From the NCBI GenBank assembly GCA_023249675.1, contig JAHFCE010000004.1, positions 62,675 to 126,674 of the forward strand: 64,000 bases of DNA. The letters are read 5' to 3'. The notes under the pieces are model-generated. The model had not been told where the DNA came from. It did not search any database and saw only the letters and a program-made list of their open reading frames with translations. How positions within the stretch are numbered: the stretch's first letter is position 1; each line of letters starts with the position of its first letter. The position numbers were made by a program, and so were the translations under genes. Positions 1 through 8,610 of this stretch are shown piece after piece. The DNA comes from Elusimicrobiota bacterium. GTDB taxonomy: Bacteria; Elusimicrobiota; Elusimicrobia; UBA1565; UBA9628.

Positions 1-567
1 GGCGCCGGTGGTCCGCGAACGAGGGCCGTAAACGTTGAAAAGCCTCAAGGACAAGCAGGGAAGTCCGTACACCTTGGCCCAGTGCAGGACGTATTGTTCC
101 GCGACGTTTTTGGTGAGTGCGTAGGGATAGAGGGGGCGCATCGGCGCCGTTTCCGGTGTCGGGAATATGTCGGGTATTCCGTAGCAGGATGAGGAGGCCG
201 CATAGAGGAACCTCTTCACCCCGGCTGCGCGCGCCGCCTCCAGGGCCGCCACGGTCGCGTCTACGTTGCAGGCGTGATATGTCTGGGGTTCTGCGACTGA
301 TGGGACAATGTCGGCCAAGGCCGCTAGATGGAAGACCCAATCCGCGCCCGTAAAAACATCCTTAAGCCGCTTCCCGTCGGAAAGGCTGGCGCGCTGGAAT
401 GAAAAGGAGGGGTTGTGACTCACGGACGCCAAATTCTCGAGCCTTCCCCGCGACAAATCGTCCAGGACCCGGACTCGGTGGCCGTCTTGCAGCAGTCTTT
501 CCACCAGATGGCTGCCGATGAATCCCGCCCCACCTGTGACGACGGCGCATTGAGACGTCACTTTCAC
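1..567 (-). CDS. NAD-dependent sugar epimerase/dehydratase (SDR), C-terminus outside window
   Basis: Extended short-chain dehydrogenase that should act on a nucleotide-sugar. The first 189 residues are present. The N-terminus has the Rossmann motif TGGAGFIGSH (residues about 10-19), an acidic residue ending strand 2 (VLDDLSRG), and the catalytic Tyr-Lys pair in YPYALTK followed by RLFNVYGPR, typical of UDP-glucose 4-epimerase-like enzymes. The GTG at 567 is chosen because an extended -10 (TG-C-TACAAT on the minus strand) ends 6 nt upstream, so the mRNA would be leaderless. It diverges from the radical SAM gene and belongs to the polysaccharide region. The exact substrate cannot be read, and the missing C-terminal half would hold the substrate-binding residues. 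Confidence 0.85.
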   Translation of the reverse strand, partial: MKVTSQCAVVTGGAGFIGSHLVERLLQDGHRVRVLDDLSRGRLENLASVSHNPSFSFQRASLSDGKRLKDVFTGADWVFHLAALADIVPSVAEPQTYHACNVDATVAALEAARAAGVKRFLYAASSSCYGIPDIFPTPETAPMRPLYPYALTKNVAEQYVLHWAKVYGLPCLSLRLFNVYGPRSRTTGA

Positions 568-573
568 CGGCCC

Positions 574-582
574 ATTGTAGCA
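574..582 (-). promoter_or_regulatory. Extended -10 promoter of the partial epimerase
   Basis: On the minus strand TG-C-TACAAT ends 6 nt before the GTG start at 567. No good -35 is visible. This spacing places the transcription start at about the start codon. Confidence 0.5.
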
Positions 583-589
583 CAAGAAC

Positions 590-618
590 TTGTTTTTCGA
601 CGAGGAACCTGTTAAACT
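590..618 (+). promoter_or_regulatory. Promoter of the radical SAM gene
   Basis: TTGTTT (590-595), a 17-nt spacer, then TAAACT (613-618) preceded by TG at 610-611. The coding start at 668 lies about 50 nt downstream, so this unit has a normal leader. Confidence 0.45.
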
Positions 619-667
619 TCGATGAGCGCCGACCGACCTGGAGGCGCGCGCGGTTTTCTCGGAGATC

Positions 668-1678
668 ATGACCGTCAAAAAAGCCGACCTCAAGGAATAC
701 CTCCGAGAACGCATCAACACGAGGACGCGCTACGAGGGCCTGCTCAGCTTCCCTAGCTACTTGGAGATCGAGACGGTCAACGTCTGCAACGCCCGCTGTC
801 CCATGTGCACCATCGATGATTGGGAGCGCGGCGGTCGTCCCATGACCGATGAACTGTACGCCAAGATCGCCCGAGAAGTGATCGCGCATGCCGACCAGGT
901 GGAGCGGGTGAGTCTGTACCGCGACGGGGAGCCACTCATCGACATGAAGCTGGCCAATCGGGTCGCGATGCTCAAAAAGGGCGGGATAAAAAACGTCTGC
1001 ATCAGCACCAATGTCTCCCTGCTCAATGAGGCCCGGTCCCGAGACCTGCTGACAGCCGGCTTGGACACGATCATCATGTCCATCGACAGTCTGGACAAAA
1101 AAACATTTGAGGGCATCCGAGTCCGGCTGGTCTTCGAGGAAGTGCTGGCCAACGCCCTGCGCTTCATCGAGTTGCGCAATCAGCTGCGTCCCGAAACGAA
1201 AATATGGATGCGCATGATCCGGCAGGAAAGCAACAAGGACGAGTGGCCCAGCTATCAGGCGTACTGGTCCAAGCGTCTGGCGCCCACCGACCGAATCTAT
1301 TATCACAACATCTTCAACTGGGGCGGACAGCTCAAGGGGTTTAAGCCCGTCACCACGAGTTACGAGCCCAATCTCCCTTGCGTGGCTTTGTGGTCTCTCA
1401 TGGTCATCTTCTGCAATGGCGACGTCCCGCTGTGCAACGTGGATTTCAACAACAAGTTTCCTTCCGGGAGCGTCGTCAAGGACACGATCGTAGACCTTTG
1501 GCGTTCCAAATTAATGAACGAAAGCAGGGAGATGCATCTTGCGGGACGCAAAGCCTGCATCAGTCTTTGCAAGAACTGCAATGTTTGGGACGAGCCTCCC
1601 GGCGGGGAGAATATCTCGGCGCGTTATGCGGCTCCGGCGGTCATCGGCGGCGACGCCGCCGCGGATTTGAAACCATAG
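668..1678 (+). CDS. Radical SAM protein with SPASM-like C-terminus
   Basis: 336 residues. The [4Fe-4S]/SAM motif CX3CX2C is at Cys40, Cys44 and Cys47 (CNARCPMC). The SAM-binding barrel follows (YRDGEP, ISTNVSLL, SIDS). The C-terminal third has further cysteines (FCNGDVPLCN and CISLCKNC) fitting a SPASM auxiliary cluster. Such proteins modify peptides, sugars or small molecules; the setting among nucleotide-sugar genes suggests a sugar or lipid-linked substrate, which is inference. It is followed 22 nt later by an RmlD-like reductase on the same strand and is probably co-transcribed with it. Confidence 0.85.
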   Translation: MTVKKADLKEYLRERINTRTRYEGLLSFPSYLEIETVNVCNARCPMCTIDDWERGGRPMTDELYAKIAREVIAHADQVERVSLYRDGEPLIDMKLANRVAMLKKGGIKNVCISTNVSLLNEARSRDLLTAGLDTIIMSIDSLDKKTFEGIRVRLVFEEVLANALRFIELRNQLRPETKIWMRMIRQESNKDEWPSYQAYWSKRLAPTDRIYYHNIFNWGGQLKGFKPVTTSYEPNLPCVALWSLMVIFCNGDVPLCNVDFNNKFPSGSVVKDTIVDLWRSKLMNESREMHLAGRKACISLCKNCNVWDEPPGGENISARYAAPAVIGGDAAADLKP

Positions 1679-1700
1679 GCTGCCGTCCGGCGGATGCCCA

Positions 1701-2606
1701 ATGAGCCCGCGCGATAAGATCCTGATCCTCGGCGCTTCGAGCTATGTGGGACGTCCTCTCTTCGACCGTCTTGGACCGCAGAGAGCGGCGGCGACCTACC
1801 ATCAGCGGCCCCTGGACGCGGCCGTGCGCTTCGATTCCCTGTCTATGGATTTGGCTGAGGTCGTGAAGGACCCGTCCTCTTTCTCCCACGCCGTTATTCT
1901 TTTTGCGGACAAGAACCCCGAGAGCTGCGCGGCCGATCCTGCCGGTTCCAGGGCGCTCAACGTGGAGAGCGTCTGTCGCGTCCTGGACCGCTTGAGGCAG
2001 TGGGGGGTGACGCCGATCTTCGCCTCCACCGAATTCGTCTTCGACGGCAGCGAGGGCCGCCGCCGGGAGACCGACGCGATCCGGCCGGTGCTCGTCTATG
2101 GACGTCAAAAAGCCGAGGTGGAGCGGCGCATTCAGGAATCTTTCGGCCGTCACCTGATCCTGAGATTGGGCAAAGTCTTCGGCCGTCAGCGCGGAGACGG
2201 GACGCTCTTCACGAAGTGGCTTGACGCCATTGAGCGCGGCGAGACGATCCGTCTGGCGACCGACCAGATCTTTTCTCCAGTCTATATCGATGACGTCATC
2301 GAAGCGGTCGTCCGTCTCATCGACTTAGACCTCTCCGGGATCTATCATGTCGCCGGCGGTCAGACCGCGAGCCGTCCGGAATTTCTGGAGATGCTCCTGG
2401 AGGAGCTGCGCCGCCGCGGCCCGTTCGAGCCGAAGGTGGCGCGCTGCAGCCTTCATGGCTTGGGACTCAATGAACTGTGGCCCCTCGACGTCTCCCTCGA
2501 CTCAAGGAAGCTGGTGGCCGAGACGGGACTGAGGCTCACCGATGTTCGGCGGGTTTGCCGCGATCTCGCGGCGGACTTGCCGGAAGGGCTCACTCAAAGA
2601 CGATGA
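1701..2606 (+). CDS. RmlD-like NDP-sugar reductase (SDR)
   Basis: 301 residues. The N-terminal Rossmann loop reads GASSYVG. STEFVFDGSEG followed by YGRQKAEVE is the RmlD-type pattern (Ser, then Tyr-x3-Lys catalytic set). RmlD enzymes reduce the 4-keto group of dTDP-4-keto sugars with NAD(P)H. IYHVAGGQTASRPEF is the usual late substrate-side motif. The 3' end overlaps the convergent methyltransferase gene by 17 nt. It is likely the second gene of an operon with the radical SAM protein. The precise sugar is unknown; an SDR epimerase role is the alternative. Confidence 0.75.
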   Translation: MSPRDKILILGASSYVGRPLFDRLGPQRAAATYHQRPLDAAVRFDSLSMDLAEVVKDPSSFSHAVILFADKNPESCAADPAGSRALNVESVCRVLDRLRQWGVTPIFASTEFVFDGSEGRRRETDAIRPVLVYGRQKAEVERRIQESFGRHLILRLGKVFGRQRGDGTLFTKWLDAIERGETIRLATDQIFSPVYIDDVIEAVVRLIDLDLSGIYHVAGGQTASRPEFLEMLLEELRRRGPFEPKVARCSLHGLGLNELWPLDVSLDSRKLVAETGLRLTDVRRVCRDLAADLPEGLTQRR

Positions 2607-3252
2607 AGGACCAGTCTCCGGTGTAGCCGGCCTTCTCGAAGAACCACTCCCATTCCCGTGGCGTATAGAACGTCCGGCAGGTCAGCTGCCAATAGAGCAG
2701 GTTGGCCTTCTCCCGCTCGTTGCGGTAGCTTTCCACGACCACATGTTTGGGACCGCGGGCGACGCGCTCGATTTCCCGCAAGGCGTCGAAGAGTTCGTAG
2801 TTGTGAAGATTATGGAGAGTGTTGACGGAAAAAACAAAGTCGAACGACTTGTCCGGATAAGGCAGCTTTTCGGCCCGGCCGAGAGTCAAGAACGGCCGCA
2901 CCTCTTCTTTGGCGTTGTCCAGCGCGTAGCGCGAGACGTCGATGCCGGCCGCCTGGGCGCCCGGCACGGCTTGGCTGAACTCATGGAGAAGAAAACCCTT
3001 GCCGCAGCCGACGTCGAGGATGCGGGCCCCCGGCTTCAAGCCGTAATGCCCGGCCATCGCTTGGGCGACGGGCCTCCAGCGCCCATCGTAACGATACCCG
3101 CCGTAGCCGTGCTTGCGTTCCCCGTCCCAGTAGTCTTTGTCCCACTTGAGGGCGACCTCGGCGCAGGATGCTTTATCCGCCTCGTTGACTCGGGCGAGGT
3201 AGTCTCGCTGGGTGGACGTGTGTATCTTGGCGATGAAATCAATGATGGCCAT
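2590..3252 (-). CDS. Class I SAM-dependent methyltransferase
   Basis: 220 residues. Motif I is ILDVGCGKGFLLHEF (residues about 78-92), the acidic residue of motif II is in AAGIDVSRYAL, and motif IV/post-I reads FDFVFSVNTLHNL. This is a Methyltransf_11/25-type fold that transfers a methyl group from SAM. It is the last gene of the ten-gene minus-strand operon, starting 7 nt after the preceding dehydratase ends, so a sugar or lipid-linked intermediate is the likely acceptor (inference). The long N-terminal extension before motif I has a conserved-looking KWDKDYWDGERKHGYGG stretch. Confidence 0.8.
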   Translation of the reverse strand: MAIIDFIAKIHTSTQRDYLARVNEADKASCAEVALKWDKDYWDGERKHGYGGYRYDGRWRPVAQAMAGHYGLKPGARILDVGCGKGFLLHEFSQAVPGAQAAGIDVSRYALDNAKEEVRPFLTLGRAEKLPYPDKSFDFVFSVNTLHNLHNYELFDALREIERVARGPKHVVVESYRNEREKANLLYWQLTCRTFYTPREWEWFFEKAGYTGDWSFIVFE

Positions 3253-3259
3253 GAAGCTC

Positions 3260-4252
3260 CTATGGTCGATGCCGGTACTCGAGAGGCTGTCGGGCGATCT
3301 CGTCCCAATTTTTTACGACCCACTCCGCGGCTTCGGAAAGGCCGTCATCTAGCGACACGCTCGGACTCCAGCCGAGTTCGGCGCGCGCTTTGCTCGAGTC
3401 GAGCACATAGGCCCTGTCCTGGCCCGCGCGTTCCGCGACCGTGCGCGTCGCGGCGGCAAAATCCTTGCCCATGCGCCGGCAGAGACGCTCCACCAAGTCT
3501 CTGACCGCGATGCCGTCATCGGGAGAAAGATGGTAGATCTCGCCCAAACGCCCTTTTTCCAAAATCGCCAGCTCTCCGCGCGAGACGTCGCGCACGTGGA
3601 TGTAGGACTTGATCGCGCTTCCGCCGCCATGCAGCTCGATGGTCCGGCCCAGCTTGAGGTAGATGAGCGCGCGCGGGATGATCTTGAAGAGCTGTTGGCG
3701 CGCTCCATAGACGTTGGTGGCGCGCACGGTCAGCAGCGGGAGGCCGAACTGGCGGCGATAGACTTCCAGGAGCATATCGGCGGCAGCTTTGGAGGCGGCG
3801 TAGGGGGTGCTCGGGTTGAGGGCCGTCGATTCCTTGACGCGGCCGTCGCAGGCGCCGTAAGCCTCGGGAGAAGAGACGTGCAGGTAGCGCTTCAGCCACC
3901 GGCAGCGGCGCAGATGGTTGGCCAGGCGCGCGAGGGCCACGGTGTTGGTCTGATACCAATGCTCCGGATGCTCCCAGCTGGGGGCCACCTCGCTTTGCGC
4001 GGCGAAATTGACGATCTCCTCGGGACGTTCGCGATCGAGGAGATCGAAGAGGGCTTCCATGTCCCGGTTCAAGTCGAGGGCGAAATAGCGGTAGCGAGAG
4101 AGATCTGGGCGCGATTTGTAGCGCAGAAACAAGGCCGAACGCTCGATGGAACGGCTGACTCCGATGACCGCGCGCTCGGGATCATCAAGGAGAAGATCCG
4201 TGAAGTCCTGCCCTGAGAATGAATTCGCGCCTAGGACGAGTATTTTTTTCAT
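3260..4252 (-). CDS. NDP-sugar 4,6-dehydratase-like SDR
   Basis: 330 residues starting MKKILVLGANSFSGQDF. The family signature FAAQSEVAPSWEHP followed by the catalytic TPYAASKAAAD and ATNVYGARQQLFKIIPRA resembles GDP-mannose and dTDP-glucose 4,6-dehydratases, which make the 4-keto-6-deoxy intermediate. The ATG at 4252 overlaps the stop of the upstream HAD-phosphotransferase gene as ATGA, which decides the start and implies translational coupling. The tight packing indicates it works in the same sugar pathway. The nucleotide (GDP, dTDP, CDP or ADP) cannot be deduced by eye. Confidence 0.8.
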   Translation of the reverse strand: MKKILVLGANSFSGQDFTDLLLDDPERAVIGVSRSIERSALFLRYKSRPDLSRYRYFALDLNRDMEALFDLLDRERPEEIVNFAAQSEVAPSWEHPEHWYQTNTVALARLANHLRRCRWLKRYLHVSSPEAYGACDGRVKESTALNPSTPYAASKAAADMLLEVYRRQFGLPLLTVRATNVYGARQQLFKIIPRALIYLKLGRTIELHGGGSAIKSYIHVRDVSRGELAILEKGRLGEIYHLSPDDGIAVRDLVERLCRRMGKDFAAATRTVAERAGQDRAYVLDSSKARAELGWSPSVSLDDGLSEAAEWVVKNWDEIARQPLEYRHRP

Positions 4253-5829
4253 CGGGTCTGCATCGCCTCCCGCAGTTTGGCGCGCGCCTTGCCGAGCTGG
4301 AGATGTCGTCTCTCGGAGAGGTCGGTGGAACCCAAGGCAAAGCGCCTGCGCGCCTGCGCCGCGGGGAGGAAGTCGTTGAGCAGGATGCAGGCCCACTTGA
4401 CCCGATAGACCGGCCTCAACAGCCCGGCGCGCGCCGCCAGATCGGGGTCGCCGCCCAGGACTTTCCCGATACCCGAGACAAATTCCTCGTGTAGGGAGAG
4501 GGGAACGGGGACGGCCGGCTGTTCGAAGAAATCGCAGATGGTCTTAGCCGGGTCGTCCCATCCCGCGTACTCGAAGTCGAGAAAACGCAGACGTCCATCG
4601 CAACCCAGGAGGGCGTTGTGGAAGCCGAAATCGGAGGGGGAAAGGCAGCGCCGCGCTCGCGGAAGAGGCCGGGCCGGATCAAACCCCGCCTCGCGAGCGA
4701 GGCGCCGCGCCGACTCCTCGGCCCTGCGCCAGGAGTCGAGGAGCTCCGTCTGGACAAAAGACTTGAAGGACGGATCGGACTCCGGGGAGTGGTCCAAGGC
4801 TTCCACGCGCCGGCCGACCAAGGACAAATGCTCATTGATGGAGAAGCAGGCTTCTGAAGCCTCCGGTAGCGCCATTGCCGCGTCCCGGTGGGCGTTGAGA
4901 GCGGCAAAAAATTCAAGAGCCTGAAGAACGGCCCCGGCGTCGACTTCCTCCGGGGCAAGACGGCGTCCGTCCACCCAGTCGAACAGGGCCAGACGCCGCC
5001 GCGGATCAAAAGCCAGCGGCCGCGGCAACTGCCGCAGGCCCGCGTCCCAGGCGAAGCGCGAAAAAGAGAATTCTGCGCCGACGCGGTCGCGTGTGTCCTC
5101 GGGATGCGTGAAGTAGGCCTTGAGCAGGGCGCGGGAGCTTCCGCTGCGTGCGATCAAGACACGGTTGTTGGCCGCGCCCGGCACTCTGGCCAGCCGCACA
5201 GGTCCTGCCAGCTGCGCTTGGGCGCACAATTCCGCGGCCCCCAAGGTCAAGGCCTCGGCCTCCGCCCAAGAGCAGACGTCGGGAAACGGGCTCTGGTGCG
5301 TGCCGCTGGGATCAAAGAGCAGGCGCTCGACGCCTGGAGGGAAAGCCGGCTCACAGAGAAATTCCGGAAGGTCATCAATAAAGTGCGTGCAGCCTTGCTC
5401 TGCGATGCGTGAGAGCTTCCCCGCCTTTGTCTCCTCGAAGAAAACCTGCTCGGGACGCAGGCCCGTGTTCTCGAAAAAACGGTGGCTCGCAAGCCACGCA
5501 TACGCGGCTGCGTGCAAATCATGGGCCGGACCGCGGAAAGGTTTTTTCGTGCGGTGACTGATGATGCGCACGGCCACGCCGCGTTCGCGGCAGCGGGCAA
5601 GAAATTCAACTACCCCGGGAGACGGGGCGGCCTGCTCCATGCCGGGGCCGTAGACGAAGCTTTGCAGTTCAGTCCAATCGTCCTCCCGGTCCGCGCGGCG
5701 CAGGGCGTCGCGCACGGCGTCTTTGACCGCGGGCGTGCCGGGGGCAATCAGCCCCCGCTCCACCGCGACGCGGTGGAAGACCTCATCGTAAGATACGATC
5801 GTGTTGTCGAAGTCGATTCCGATGAGCAT
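4249..5829 (-). CDS. HAD phosphatase-like / aminoglycoside-phosphotransferase-like fusion protein
   Basis: 526 residues with two enzyme domains. Residues about 1-200 are HAD-like: motif I IDFDNT (Asp6, Asp8), motif II Ser/Thr in RIISHRTKK, and motif IV FIDDLPEF. Residues about 225-520 are APH/choline-kinase-like: the catalytic loop SPSDFGFHNALL and the metal-binding FLDFEYAGWDDP. The ATG at 5829 overlaps the stop of the alcohol dehydrogenase gene by one base (TGATG), and the 3' end overlaps the next gene by 4 nt. In this operon it may phosphorylate and dephosphorylate a sugar or alcohol intermediate (inference). A HAD fused to an APH-type kinase is unusual for a polysaccharide locus. Confidence 0.75.
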   Translation of the reverse strand: MLIGIDFDNTIVSYDEVFHRVAVERGLIAPGTPAVKDAVRDALRRADREDDWTELQSFVYGPGMEQAAPSPGVVEFLARCRERGVAVRIISHRTKKPFRGPAHDLHAAAYAWLASHRFFENTGLRPEQVFFEETKAGKLSRIAEQGCTHFIDDLPEFLCEPAFPPGVERLLFDPSGTHQSPFPDVCSWAEAEALTLGAAELCAQAQLAGPVRLARVPGAANNRVLIARSGSSRALLKAYFTHPEDTRDRVGAEFSFSRFAWDAGLRQLPRPLAFDPRRRLALFDWVDGRRLAPEEVDAGAVLQALEFFAALNAHRDAAMALPEASEACFSINEHLSLVGRRVEALDHSPESDPSFKSFVQTELLDSWRRAEESARRLAREAGFDPARPLPRARRCLSPSDFGFHNALLGCDGRLRFLDFEYAGWDDPAKTICDFFEQPAVPVPLSLHEEFVSGIGKVLGGDPDLAARAGLLRPVYRVKWACILLNDFLPAAQARRRFALGSTDLSERRHLQLGKARAKLREAMQTR

Positions 5830-6875
5830 CAGGACAAGGATAAATCGAGCAGGGGGCGTACGGACCGGCCGGTTTCCAGGTCCGCGAGGGCCTCGTTGAC
5901 CCGCGCCAGTGGGTAAGAATCCGACAGCAGCGGCGACAGATCCAGGCGTCCGGACGACAGAAAAGAGAACCATCGTGGGAAATCGCGGTCTGGATCGTTA
6001 TCCCCGCCCCAGGTTCCGAGCAGGCGCTTGCCCTCATTGAATTGGCGCGGGTCCAGGGAGAGGGCCTCTCCATGCCTGGCGTTGCCCGCCATCACCGCCG
6101 TCCCTCCGCGGGGGCGCACGCACGAGAGGGCTTGGCTCATCACGTCGGGGCGGCCGCTGGCCTCGATGGCGTAGTCAAATCCTCCCGGCGCCAGGGCGCG
6201 CAGGGATTCACCCGAAGCCTCCTCGGCCCTCAACGTATGTGTCGCACCCAGCTGTCGGGCGGCTTCGAGTCGTTGCGTCCTCCTGTCCACGGCGACCACG
6301 GGAGAGCAGCCTGCCAGGCGGGCGGCCGCCACGGCGCACAGACCCACCCCGCCTGTTCCGAACACGACCAGGCTGCTGCCCGCTTCGCTGCGCAGAGCGT
6401 TGAAGACCATGCCGAAGCCCGTGGGCACCGCGCAGCCGAACAGAGCGGCCTCGCGCAAAGGGAAGCCAGAGGGCAAGACGGTGAGGCGGTTTTCGCTGAC
6501 CACGGTGGATCTCGCGAACGTGGTGATGGCCCCGGCGTTGACCGGCTTCCCTTTCCAGGAGTAGACGGTTCCCGGCGCTTCAGCGCCAGAGCCTTTCATC
6601 CAGGACAACAGCACCACGTCTCCGGTCTTGACCTTGCGGACCTGCGCGCCGGTCTCAAGGACTCGGCCCGAGCCCTCATGCCCGAGCCCATGAGGCAAGT
6701 AGCGATCCGGCCCGCGGAAACCGCGCGTCTCTAAAAGCTGGGTGTGGCAGACTCCGCTGAAAGCGATGTCCACCAGGACCTGGCCCGGTTTGAGGGCCGG
6801 GATTGCGAGGTCGGCCAATTCCAGCGGCCGGCCGGTCTCGACAAGGACGGCGGCCAAAGTCGTGCTCCGGCTCAC
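5829..6875 (-). CDS. Zinc-type alcohol dehydrogenase (MDR family)
   Basis: 348 residues. Catalytic zinc ligands are visible as SGVCHTQL, GLGHEGSG and FGCAVPTGFG. The Rossmann fold is FGTGGVGLCAV followed by AVDRR. The lobe that normally carries four structural-zinc cysteines is replaced by a cysteine-free loop (about residues 85-115), so only the catalytic zinc is expected. The start is GTG at 6875, overlapping the transketolase stop as GTGA. It would oxidise or reduce an alcohol/aldehyde with NAD(P); the substrate is presumably a sugar-pathway intermediate made by the neighbouring transketolase subunits. Confidence 0.85.
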   Translation of the reverse strand: MSRSTTLAAVLVETGRPLELADLAIPALKPGQVLVDIAFSGVCHTQLLETRGFRGPDRYLPHGLGHEGSGRVLETGAQVRKVKTGDVVLLSWMKGSGAEAPGTVYSWKGKPVNAGAITTFARSTVVSENRLTVLPSGFPLREAALFGCAVPTGFGMVFNALRSEAGSSLVVFGTGGVGLCAVAAARLAGCSPVVAVDRRTQRLEAARQLGATHTLRAEEASGESLRALAPGGFDYAIEASGRPDVMSQALSCVRPRGGTAVMAGNARHGEALSLDPRQFNEGKRLLGTWGGDNDPDRDFPRWFSFLSSGRLDLSPLLSDSYPLARVNEALADLETGRSVRPLLDLSLS

Positions 6876-7789
6876 AGGCGCTCCAGCACCCGCGCGACGA
6901 TGGCCTCGGCGTCCAATCCGAAGCGACGCCGGGCGTACTCCTGTTCGCCCGCCTCGTGCAGGAAGGCGTCGGGGCCTCCGATGCGGCATAAACGCGTCTT
7001 GACGGGCTTCTGATCGCAGAGCCATTCCGCCACCGCGCTTCCTAATCCCCCGATCAGTCCGTGCTCTTCAACGGTGGCCACGAGCTCGAAACGGGAGAAA
7101 ATGCGATGGAGCAGGGCCTCGTCCAGAGGTTTGACGGTGTGAAAGCTGACCAGTTCGGTCGACACGCCCCGGCGCTCCAATTCCGCGGCCGCGGCCAAGG
7201 ATTCAGGCAAGAGGGTCCCGCAGGACAGCAGTCCGACGCGCTGCCCGGGTTTAAGGACGATGCCGCGCCCGATGATGAATTCCGGTGGTTTCTGATGAAC
7301 GCCGGGCTCTCCTTTCTTGCCAAGGCGCAGGTAGACCGGCCCCGGATGCTTCAGCGCCGCGCGCAGCGCCAAGCCCGCCTCAATGGGATCGCCGGGACAG
7401 ACCACGCTCATGTGCGGCAGGGCGCGCAGGCAGGCCACGTCTTCCAGCGAATGGTGAGTCGCGCCGAGAGCGGCGTAGGAGAGCCCGGCACCCACGCCGA
7501 CGATCACGACCGGAACGTTGTGGTAGCAAACGTCGACGCGGATCTGTTCCAGGCAGCGCAGGGTGACAAAGGGCGCGATGGTGTAGACGATGGGGCGCAT
7601 GCCGCTTGACGCCAGGGCCGCGGCCACGCTCATCATGTTCTGCTCGGCCACGCCGCAGTTGTAGAAACGGTCCGGGAAAGCGGACTTGTACTTATCGAAC
7701 AGGCGGTTGCCGATGTCTCCGGACAGCATGATCACCCGCGGGTCCGCTCCGGCCAAAGCGGTCAGCTCCGCGGCGAAGGCGTCTCTCAC
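6872..7789 (-). CDS. Transketolase-like C-terminal subunit (pyrimidine-binding + C-terminal domains)
   Basis: 305 residues. This half covers the PYR domain and transketolase C-terminal domain: IMLSGDIGNR, then NCGVAEQNMMSVAAAL with the conserved Glu that activates ThDP, and SCGTLLPESL and EEHGLIGGLGSAVAE near the end. It pairs with the N-terminal subunit just upstream to make a split transketolase or 1-deoxyxylulose-synthase-like enzyme, moving a two-carbon ketol unit between sugars. The start is GTG at 7789, overlapping the upstream stop as GTGA. Two-subunit transketolases in polysaccharide operons probably make a specific ketose or branched sugar; that role is inferred from context. Confidence 0.85.
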   Translation of the reverse strand: MRDAFAAELTALAGADPRVIMLSGDIGNRLFDKYKSAFPDRFYNCGVAEQNMMSVAAALASSGMRPIVYTIAPFVTLRCLEQIRVDVCYHNVPVVIVGVGAGLSYAALGATHHSLEDVACLRALPHMSVVCPGDPIEAGLALRAALKHPGPVYLRLGKKGEPGVHQKPPEFIIGRGIVLKPGQRVGLLSCGTLLPESLAAAAELERRGVSTELVSFHTVKPLDEALLHRIFSRFELVATVEEHGLIGGLGSAVAEWLCDQKPVKTRLCRIGGPDAFLHEAGEQEYARRRFGLDAEAIVARVLERL

Positions 7790-8610
7790 GGAAGCCCCAA
7801 CTCGCGCCGGGCCGCCGACAGTTCCTGTGCGTTGGGGCTGCGATAATGCCAATTATTGTCGTCTTCCATGAAGGAGACGCCCTTTCCTTTGATCGTGTGC
7901 GCGACGATGGCGCGCGGACGCCCCTCGGGGTCCGCGCGTTCGGCCAGGGCGGAGGCCAGCGCGCCGAGGTCGTGCCCATCGACCTCGCGCGCGTTCCAGC
8001 CGAAAGACTCCCATTTTCGCGCGAGCGGCTCGAGGGCCATGATCTGGTTGCTTCTCCCCGTGGCCTGCCACTTGTTGTAGTCAACCACGACCGTGATGGC
8101 GGACAGTTTGTGCGCAGGAGCCATCAGGGCGGCCTCCCAGGTCGAGCCCTCTTGGCATTCGCCGTCGCTCACGATCGCGATGACGCGAGAATCGCTCCGG
8201 CGCAGGCGCGCGGCCAAGGAGAGTCCCACGGCCCAGGATAATCCATGGCCGAGAGATCCCGTGGCCACCTCGACTCCCGGGGCGCAGCCGGGGCTGGGTT
8301 GTTCGGCGAGTCGGCCCCCATCCACGCAGTATTGGTCGAGAAGCGCCGGGGCGAAAAACCCCCGCTCGGCCAAGGTCGCGTAGAGGGCCATGGCTGCGTG
8401 TCCCTTGCTGAAGACCAGGCGGTCGCGATCCCGGTCGTCGGGCTTTTTCGGGTCGATGCGCAAGGCCGTCCAGTAGCATGCCACGAGTATGTCCACGCAG
8501 GAGAGCGAGGAGGCGAGATGTGCCGTGCCGGCCTTGTGAGACATGTCCAGGACCTGGCCGCGCACGCGGCGGGCGACGGTTTGGAGAGCGGCGAGATTCG
8601 GGGCCGTCAC
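7786..8610 (-). CDS. Transketolase-like N-terminal subunit (ThDP-binding domain)
   Basis: 274 residues. The N-terminal PP domain is complete: FSKGHAAMALYATL, GSLGHGLSWAVG, and the ThDP/Mg motif SDGECQEGSTWEA followed about 25 residues later by VVDYN. HTIKGKGVSFME is the usual end of the domain. The GTG start at 8610 overlaps the stop of the upstream epimerase as GTGA. Together with the downstream subunit it rebuilds one transketolase. The split and the location argue against the central pentose-phosphate enzyme and for a dedicated biosynthetic one. Confidence 0.88.
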   Translation of the reverse strand: MTAPNLAALQTVARRVRGQVLDMSHKAGTAHLASSLSCVDILVACYWTALRIDPKKPDDRDRDRLVFSKGHAAMALYATLAERGFFAPALLDQYCVDGGRLAEQPSPGCAPGVEVATGSLGHGLSWAVGLSLAARLRRSDSRVIAIVSDGECQEGSTWEAALMAPAHKLSAITVVVDYNKWQATGRSNQIMALEPLARKWESFGWNAREVDGHDLGALASALAERADPEGRPRAIVAHTIKGKGVSFMEDDNNWHYRSPNAQELSAARRELGLP

